Source: Dolomedes plantarius
Lineage: Eukaryota; Arthropoda; Arachnida; Araneae; Dolomedidae
Reading direction: 5' to 3'
Length of the DNA: 64,000 nt
NCBI GenBank assembly: GCA_907164885.2
Contig: OU015493.1
Location: 47,235,723 to 47,299,722 of the forward strand
In this document: positions 56,285 to 64,000 of the stretch, piece by piece
How the letters are laid out: every line of letters starts with the position of its first letter
Position numbering within the stretch: position 1 is the first letter of the stretch
Position numbers and translations under genes: made by a program
Notes under the pieces: generated by a model
Databases searched by the model: none
What the model was told of the DNA's origin: nothing
Seen by the model: only the letters and a program-made list of their open reading frames with translations

Positions 56285-57178
56285 GCTGTTCACACATTTT
56301 TTAGACGATGTATATTTGATTCCCAAAACTAAATTACATAAAATTTTTGTGTTTTAAATGTTCTATTTGACATCCTTTATTCTGAACAATCTTTCGACAC
56401 CGCAATTTCCAGGATAATAATGCCTTTTGAAGTGTCAGAAGAGGTATTCTATCCCATTCCTCCTGAACAGCTTTCCAGAGTCCTGTAAGGGTTTGGGGAC
56501 GACGTTTGGATAATGCATATTTTAAAAGTCCGAAAGCACAAAAATCCATAGGTGATACATCGGGAGATTTAGTAGGTATATCAGTGAAGGGTATGGCCTG
56601 GATACCAGTTTTTTGTTCCATTTCTTTTAGGAAATTTACAGTGGATTTTGATGAGTGACTGCTAGCTTTGTCCTGATGGAGTCTCACAGATTGATGGCAC
56701 TGTGGGTAAAGCGATGGTATTTCATTCAGAAAAATTGACGATAAAATATGTTCCTGATAGTATTTCGAGTTAATCTTGACATTTTTTCCACTCTCTTTAT
56801 TTTTAACTTGCCATTATAAGAAAAACCAGCAACAATCATGAATCCCTTAGAAAAATTTTTTTCGATTCTTTGAACCATGTACTTTAATTTTTTTCTCCCC
56901 TTTTATGATAATAAATGGCTCTTTTTTTCTTGCAATCATTTAAATACACCCATGATTCATCTATTGTGACAATTGTTTTCCACTTTTCTTTGGATAGGTG
57001 TTTCTCATATAGAATTCTGCAGCGTGTCCCGCGTTCAGCGATATGATTTGGAAGAAGACTATGTACATTGCGTTTTTTCACTTACTTAAGATTTAAATCA
57101 ACTTTTAGCATTTTGTTTACAGTGGACACCGAGCATTTTAATGATTTTGCAACTGTCCTTTGACTAGGGTGATTTGCT
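56280..57178 (-). mobile_element. rosa-like (DD41D) Tc1/mariner relic
   Basis: The 3' end (plus-strand left) is CAGAAGCTGTTCACACATTT after (TA)n. The other end is lost in a 570-bp microsatellite, so no TIR pair can be shown. It contains most of a transposase on the minus strand. Confidence 0.8.
56334..57178 (-). pseudogene. rosa-like transposase, N-terminus lost, broken
   Basis: From 57178 down on the minus strand: [20 protein letters not shown] (second helix-turn-helix), TAA at 57084-57082, SLLPNHIAERGTRCRILYEK, WKTIVTIDESWVYLND (first Asp), KGFMIVAGFSYNGKLKI with a frameshift near 56790, SVRLHQDKASSHSSKSTVNF (second Asp), and IPTKSPDVSPMDFCAFGLLK (third Asp). I count 41 residues between second and third Asp, matching the DD41D rosa group. 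It ends HLKHKNFM at 56334. The beginning of the HTH domain is replaced by (TA)n. Confidence 0.88.
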
Positions 57179-57753
<575 letters not shown>

Positions 57754-57935
57754 CAACATTTTGACGCATTTTGGTAGATTTCTGTTTAACTGTTCGCTGC
57801 TTGTCCAAGAGATACTGACTGGATTTGGCGCGCTGCCAAAATTATAATTCGCCAGTTACGAATGGGTGGTTTTAGCTTCTGAAATTTTCCTTTCCTGAGA
57901 AGAGGTATGGAGGAACGTAATCCTACGTTAAAACA

Positions 57936-58112
57936 AATAAATAAATATGCAATTAAAAACAAATAAATAAAAGAGCAATTAAAAACAAATAAATAAAAAA
58001 GCAATTAAAAATAAATAAATAAAAAAGGCAATTAAAAACAAATAAATAAAAAAGCAATTAAAAACAAATAAATAAAAAAGGAATTAAAAAGAAATAATTT
58101 ATAGTTATAAAA
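57936..58112. repeat. 26-27 bp minisatellite, about six units
   Basis: Units read CAATTAAAAACAAATAAATA followed by AAAAAG-like spacers, six times between 57950 and 58100, with small length changes. Confidence 0.92.
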
Positions 58113-59423
58113 AATGAATAAATAACTACCTGTTACAATTGAAATGAAGATAATTGTATTAACTAGAGAATAAATTTTTATCGGTGTATTAAATTTTCTT
58201 TTGTTAGAGCTAATTTTATGAACTATATATATGCTATGCGTGGAGAAGAGAGCATAAATTTATCCTTTAATATTGAGGGCATGTAATTAGAGAAATTAGA
58301 GAAAAACACCTGAGAACCCTCTCCAAATTTATATCCATTCACCTGTATAGTTTGCAATTTGTTTCGTTATTAAATTTGAAAAACTGCATGCGGGATTTCA
58401 TCTAAGCTTAAAGATGCATTAAAACACAATATGGAAAAAACAAAGGAAAATAACCGAAAGCGTATGCATACATAAAATATTTAACATTAACAATAAACAG
58501 TAAATGATCCATACTCAAGATAAAAACAAAAACCTATTAACCTAATAAAAGTTTTTATATTTATTAGGTTAAAAAAGTTTTCTAAAAAATTCTGACCTTA
58601 GGGTCTCTTATAAACGTTTGAGGTAGCTCGCCATGTGATCATGAAAAGGGGTAATTATTGGCTATCCGTGCAGAGGTCACATATGAGGTCAAGAACAGCG
58701 AAGAAAATTTATCATCGATTGCTGGAATCGATTTACGAAAATGTATTTAAAACTTTAGTGAGTAGAGAAAGTTTACAGTAAAAATAAAAACTTAACAAAA
58801 AAAAATCCATAATCAACGAGTTTGCATATTAGGCATTGTTTACATTATGTAACATATTGAGCGGGCAAACCTCTGAGTTTTTTAATAAACATTTGTAACT
58901 CATTAGAGTTACACAATACTATCAAACGTATTAACTAAAACTTCGTTGACGTTTGCATAATAAAAAAGACTCAAATCACTGCGCAAAAAAAATGACTATT
59001 ACACAGGAACGTATTTTATTCCATGTCTCACCGTCTCATTTACAAATGGAATAAAAATCGTTTTCATTAGGATAACAGTGTTGCCTTTTTTATTCAAATA
59101 AAAAATATTTCGGAAACCAACAAAACCACTGAGTCAGGAGATCACAGTACATGCCGCTACATCACTCCCTTCCTAGTAACTAAGTTACGATGAAAGCTAT
59201 AAAGCGTACTGGAATGTAATAGGTACAAGCTGCTACACATTTTCTGGAAATGTATTCCAAATGTTGGTCAAAATTATTTACGTATTAACAAATGTATAAT
59301 GTCAAATTCCACATCGACTTCATCAATAGATCACACGCTAGGGAAGTGTTTGTAAATGGGGCTATCTACTAACTGACGGATTGTTAAATATGTCTTTAAT
59401 TCAAAGAGTATCCAGTTTGATAA
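58113..59423. other. About 1.3 kb without a recognised gene
   Basis: A perfect 13-bp stem (TTAACCTAATAAA and TTTATTAGGTTAA, 58537-58572, 10-base loop) is the only structure noted. No ORF of interest. Confidence 0.5.
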
Positions 59424-60018
59424 TTTATATATATAAAACAGTTCCGTAACTGACTGACATATAACGCACAGACCAAACACGTGGAGCTAAAGGACTGAAA
59501 TTTGGCATGGCGATTCTTCTTGTAGTGAAAGATATTTGAAAAAATCTTCTTAGTTTTTTTTAATTAAATTTTTAAGCTGATTTTGTAACTTTTTTAAATT
59601 TTGCATTTAAAATAATAATCTGAGGGTTATAAAATTTATAGCACAAGAAAGATCATATAAATTCCTTTAAAATGAAATCTTTTTTCGAATCTTGACCTCA
59701 ATTTTCTGATTTTTTGTAAATTTTAAATATTGATTTTTAGAATTAATTTATTAAATGCTGATAACGTGGTTTCTTTTCTTTCTGTGATACTTTAAACTAA
59801 TTCTGCATCACGTGCATAACAACGAAATAGAAAAAAAAAATTTTTCCTTTCTAATGTGGCAGACGATTGGACATTATCGAAAAAAAAATACTGTAAAAGA
59901 TATGTTCCTTAAACTGTTATTCAACTGTTTAGTATGTTCTATTAGATTTAATTTGAATATTTTCTTCTACATTATTTTGTCTATAAAAATATCCGTTACG
60001 ATTTTTTATAAATATATA

Positions 60019-61495
60019 CAGTGGACGCTCGTTAATTCGACCTCAAAGGTTCTCGGAAAAAAGTTCGAATTATCCGATGTTAAGAGAAAATATATAACTT
60101 TAAAAGTGTATCACTGAAGAAGAAAAATCTCCTAGTATGTACAACCCCAGAAAATATATTATACTGTGATATCTAAAATTAACATATTAAAAAGCAATAC
60201 AGACTTGCCTTAATCATAAAATGAAGCAGAAGATATGCAGTAGAAAGTAAACTTTAATTAAAAATACGAATTACACTTTGGTGAAAAACTGTAAAGTGGA
60301 TGTTTGGTTTTGTTTATGATGCCTACATTGTTCAGCCAACTTCTCGATTTGAAGTAAACATTTCAATTCATTTTCAGAGGAAGGTTCCATCTGAATAAAT
60401 GCTTTCAGAGTTTTAACAGAGTCTATTATAGCTTCGTCCATTATGGCCGCATTAAAAATATCTTTCGGCAGGTAAGTAAAGAAAAGCGTTGGCAGTTTCC
60501 TACCGAAATTAGTGCATACGTCTTCGTTTACATCAGAGCTTTGGCCACATACAGTTTGATAAGAAATATTGTGCCTTGACTTAAATCGAGAAAGCCATCC
60601 ATCACTGCATTTAAAATCTTCAATACCCATTCGACTTGCCAATTCATCAGCCTTCGTCAGCACTAGGGGTCCATTTATCGGAAAATTTCGAGATCTAACA
60701 TCCTGGAACCATAGCAGTAGAGCTTTTTCTAGATATTCTTGGGATGCATTTCTCATGCGTTTCCTTCCTCTAGCAAATTTTGATTTTTCCCATGAATCTA
60801 AAATTGAATTCTTGTTTTTCAAATAAGTTGACAAGATATTTTTTTTTTAATTCCATAGTCAGCTGCTAACTTTGTTTTACATTCGCCATTCTCTACTCTC
60901 TTTAAAATTTCTACCTTTGTCTCCAAAATTAGGATTTTGTACTTTCCACGCGTAGACATCCTGAATTTTTACACTTTCACATCACACACTAAGGAAGAAA
61001 AACTAGATCACATTAACTTGTCTGCACTGCAGGCATAACTGACGCAGCTCCCTAGAATCTGTAGTAAACACTGGTTTTTCTGAAATTCAAAGAAAATCGA
61101 TACAAATAACGGAAAATCGCTTTGTCCGTTAAGCACTGATAAGGACAATAGCCTCTAACGTTTAGCGGACATGCAGTAATCTAGGAATGCGGGCATGTGC
61201 CTCTTTAAATAGAAAAAAAATACAGGTGATTTTGACACACAAAATAATAAATACAGGTGATTTTGACACACAAAATAAAAAATACAGCGTGTATTTTCAC
61301 CGTTAATTGAGGAAAAGGAAAATTTTTTTGTCAAATTTTTAGTTCGAATCATGAAGCTACAGGTTCCAATTAATCGAATTGATAAAAATTTAGTTCGAAT
61401 TAATGAGATATTTTTAACATTAACTCCAATGCAAGTTTTTTTGGGCCTGTGGATTATTTTGAATTTACCGAGTTCGAATTAACGAGCGTCTACTG
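60019..61495 (-). mobile_element. Tigger element, internally deleted, nested in Helitron
   Basis: Left CAGTGGACGCTCGTTAATTC; right inverted CAGTAGACGCTCGTTAATTC. TA at 60017-60018 and 61496-61497. It is 1477 bp with subterminal TTCGAATTA units. The enclosed minus-strand transposase has lost its catalytic core. Confidence 0.95.
60271..60958 (-). pseudogene. Tigger transposase with core deleted
   Basis: On the minus strand the frame starts at ATG 60958 (MSTRGKYKILILETKVEILK), with the psq-type HTH to about 60845. A shift in a long A run (60838-60850) moves it to the 60834 frame. The CENP-B-type HTH follows (LLLWFQDVRSRNFPINGPLV, GWLSRFKSRHNISYQTVCGQ). At the usual FNADETG position the protein reads KDIFNA and then jumps to AIMDEAIIDSVKTLKAF, so the catalytic domain is absent. 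The tail ends TSTLQFFTKV, the usual Tigger C-terminus. A DNA-binding fragment could be encoded only if the frameshift were absent. Confidence 0.9.
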
Positions 61496-61643
61496 TATAT
61501 AAATATTTTACATCAATTTCATACATTGATCATTGTATTTATTAGAAATATATATATATATATTGATTGGCATTAATTGCATACATTGACCGTTGTATTT
61601 AAATTTGAATGTACTCCGTAGCGAAGTACGGGTATTCAGCTAG

Positions 61644-62639
61644 TTCTCACATATACATTATACTCACATTTATAAGCATATTTATTATACCTGTAAATCA
61701 ATTTCATTTCTCTGAAGCAAATATTTGAGTTTAAATAACATTGCGATGAAATAGTACTAAGTATAAAATTATATCAAAACCTCCCTCAATTCAATGCAAA
61801 CGTACGTATAAGGAAATACTTCCAGAATTTAAAGTAAAAACTTTAGTAAATCATCTAGCAAGTTTTGTTAGCGACTTTAAACAATCCGCTCACGAACATG
61901 TGTAACATTTATCGAAAACTACTTCAATGAAGCAGTTTAATGAACTTTACCAGAAAATTATTATTCCCAAAATATTTAATTGATAACTTTCCAATCTCCG
62001 AGTTCTTTCAGTACAGTTTAAATTTCCGTAACCTTTATGCAGTGAACCCTTCAAAAAGACCTTGCCCTGTTTCATTCCCAATATTAAGTCTCGTAAACTA
62101 TTTGCCTTCAGAGCAAAAATCGAAGTCTTCAATCTCAAACTTCCTTTAATGCGAAATCGAAATGATTGGAAGGGGCCGATATACCGGGTATGTTCGAAAG
62201 AAGACATATTTGGTCACAACCAAGCTGTTTTACTTTACGGAGAAAAAAAAAACTCGTATTTTTTATTTAAATATATGATTTCGACTATGTATGCTGTTAG
62301 ATCCTAACATAGTCAAAACAATATGACTCTAAATAAGATATATGGTTGATTTAGGGACACCTTGATCAGCTATTGTCAAACAAACACTAAAAAAGAAATA
62401 CTGTGTTGTTCCAGAATATGAGTGTGTTATCACTCTTATCATCCTGTTAACCAAACTTATCAATGCACGTAGGTAGACGAATAATGAGAAAGCTCAGATA
62501 ATCTAGTATAACTCTGATATGTAAAATGCTTCTTAATTTGTCGGTTTTAAATTAATTACAAATGAATTTTTTTTAATATGGATTAATTAAAATATCGAAA
62601 CCTAGATTTGTTTTAACTAAGGAAATAGTATTTTTTTCA
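61644..62639. other. About 1 kb without a recognised gene
   Basis: ORFs of 69-86 codons at 61940-62307 overlap on both strands and show no family resemblance. Confidence 0.4.
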
Positions 62640-62807
62640 GGTAGGATTACATTCTTCCGTGATGGCCCTCCGAAAAGCAAAATTTCAGTCGCTAAAACCG
62701 TTCGTTGTCGGAGTTATAATTTTGGCAGTGCACCAAACCCAGTCTGTATCGCTTGAGCAAGAGGTAAGCAGTTAAGCAGAAAAGTATCAAAATGCGTCAA
62801 AATTTTG

Positions 62808-62844
<37 letters not shown>

Positions 62845-63150
62845 GATGACCCGAATGATCATCTCTTGAAGAAAAGCATACATCATGGGCGAAATAATGA
62901 AAGTTCGAATCATGAAGAAAATAATTTATTTCTCGAGTACAGCGACATGACATGTTATTCGCATCGAGCCAGCCCGCCGTCTGCCTTACGCACGAAAATA
63001 GAATTAGGTCTGAGAGAGGTTGCCAGGAATTGGTGGAGAGTGTTAGTATTGGCAAAAGCGGAGCATCTCGCCAAGGCGTCGGAAAGGTTACCAGATGAGA
63101 AAGAAAGTTCAGAAAGAGCGATTAAAAAGGTTATTAATAATATTATCACA
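62845..63150 (+). repeat. Family B repeat, copy 3
   Basis: Starts GATGACCCGAATGATCATCT, includes GAGAGAGGTTGCCAGGAATT and GGAAAGGTTACCAGATGAGA, and ends TTAATAATATTATCACACAC. It lies within the microsatellite region of a family A element. Confidence 0.8.
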
Positions 63151-63151
63151 C

Positions 63152-63193
<42 letters not shown>

Positions 63194-63195
63194 GC

Positions 63196-63282
<87 letters not shown>

Positions 63283-63290
63283 CATATGTA
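63151..63290. repeat. (CA)n followed by (TA)n
   Basis: CA run to about 63182, a TGCGTACA interruption, then TA to about 63279 and TACATACATATG. Confidence 0.95.
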
Positions 63291-63420
63291 CATAACACAT
63301 ATATACATTTATACATACAAAAGAGGTAAGCAACGATAAGTATTCCTACGATTATAACCTGTGGTAGTTTCGTTAGAAGAAGCTACATGATTTTTTTTCA
63401 CTTTATTTATGCACTGTACT

Positions 63421-63849
63421 GACTTTTGTTTTTAGTAATTTGAACTTTAATTTTATCTTTTTTTCACATGATGCAGGGATAATCAGGTAAAATTAATTTC
63501 TCTGATTTGTCTTCTAAAGCACTATTCTATTACTCCCAGTATTTTTCTAATCATATATTAGCAAAATCATAACACTGAGTTCTGTCTTTCAGCATTTGAA
63601 AACGGATCTTTTAAGTGCAAAGCGAAATGTTCTATAAATACTTTAATGAGTATAAAACTACTATTGTTATCACTTTCTGGATAGATTTCTGACTTTTTAA
63701 AGTTCGCTAAAATTTTCAATAAAGCAAGTAACAAAGCAAAGACGTGGTGACTTTTTAAAAAAAATAATAATAATATTGCTAATTCTAGGCAATGTTTAAC
63801 AGAGGAAGATATAATGATAAATTTAATGCTGATGTGTTCTAACTCTATT
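63421..63849. other. Unassigned AT-rich stretch
   Basis: No gene recognised. Confidence 0.4.
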
Positions 63850-64000
63850 GGATTCGATCATCTCAATTTTAACCTACGGTTAAAATGTATCCAAGGATTG
63901 CTGACTTGGATTGAAAGATTTTTTTAAAATTGTACTCCGTAATAAAGAAAGAAATTCTACAACTTTGCTGTTTAAAAAAAAATGCAAATATTGTTTTAAA
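63850..64000 (+). repeat. Dispersed repeat family C, copy 2 (runs off window)
   Basis: GATTCGATCATCTCAATTTT, TTTTTAAAATTGTACTCCGT, AATAAAGAAAGAAATTCT and AAAAAATGCAAATATTG follow the same order as 10085-10238. Confidence 0.75.

Larger units (their letters stand above)
59424..61643 (+). mobile_element. Helitron-like element with Tigger inside
   Basis: Starts TTTATATATATAAAACAG after A (TC changed to TT) and ends with stem CCGTA-GCGAAG-TACGG, 8-base spacer, CTAG (61640-61643) and T. The body has ACATATAACGCACAGACCA and TGGCAGACGATTGGACATTA. The Tigger at 60019-61495 interrupts it near the 3' end; without that insert the element is about 740 bp. Confidence 0.9.
62640..63420 (+). repeat. Family A element split by family B and microsatellites
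   Basis: Left half 62640-62808 (GTAGGATTACATTCTTCC, GCAAAATTTCAGTCGCTAAA, CACCAAACCCAGTCTG, AAAATGCGTCAAAATTTTG). Then (CA)n(TA)n, family B copy 3, (CA)n(TA)n, and the right half from 63311 (CATACAAAAGAGGTAAGCAA). Plus-strand counterpart of 57935-56130. Confidence 0.75.

Noticed and set aside
57936..58112. CRISPR-like short repeats
   Set aside because: Low-complexity AT minisatellite without spacers.

Overview
The window looks like repeat-dense, AT-rich animal DNA, most plausibly from an arthropod and quite possibly a spider. The evidence is the element mix: BEL/Pao, Tc1/mariner subfamilies, Tigger/pogo, piggyBac, a Mutator-type element, KRBA2-like integrase, Helitrons and tRNA-derived SINEs, together with many long (TA)n tracts. 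I see no bacterial features, no CRISPR array and no rRNA. No host gene is convincing; one short ORF (about 31904-32200, minus) does not look transposon-derived. The species call is inference.

Layout. 1-5047: 3' part of a BEL/Pao retrotransposon, one reading frame with five in-frame stops and a probable 3' LTR. 5-9.7 kb: repeat family A, a Tc1-like element with DD36E spacing, a large foldback made of two head-to-head transposon halves, and a non-autonomous long-TIR element. 10-17 kb: a SINE inside a dispersed repeat, then a LINE (minus strand) split by a Tc1 element and by a full-length Tigger carrying the only long intact transposase (506 aa). 18.9-21.4 kb: a Helitron-like element and a mariner-like relic. 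21.9-25.4 kb: an LTR-like region with an 86-bp tandem repeat, a piggyBac relic and a truncated Helitron. 26-30 kb: a pogo-type MITE and a Mutator-type relic. 31-33.3 kb: long (TA)n tracts and a mariner relic. 33.3-36.3 kb: four Helitron-like units joined head to tail. 37-43 kb: a Helitron split by a hAT-like element, and two Tigger relics, one holding a Harbinger-like MITE. 43-53 kb: repeat families B and E, a second Tc1 copy and several mariner-like elements, nearly all bounded by (TA)n. 53.7-55.3 kb: a KRBA2-like integrase relic split by a SINE. 56-58 kb: a rosa-like (DD41D) relic inside the internal microsatellite of a family A element. 59.4-61.6 kb: a Helitron with a Tigger inside. 62.6-63.4 kb: a family A element with family B inside. 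The window ends in a copy of dispersed repeat C.

The elements do not form a pathway; they form a nested record of insertions. Two themes stand out. First, TA-targeting transposons sit inside (TA)n tracts, some of which are carried by older repeats, so the microsatellites look like landing sites. Second, the Helitron array has direct CTAG|TC-type junctions with no target base between units, as expected for a rolling-circle concatemer. All coordinates were read by eye, so element ends without a stated target duplication are approximate.
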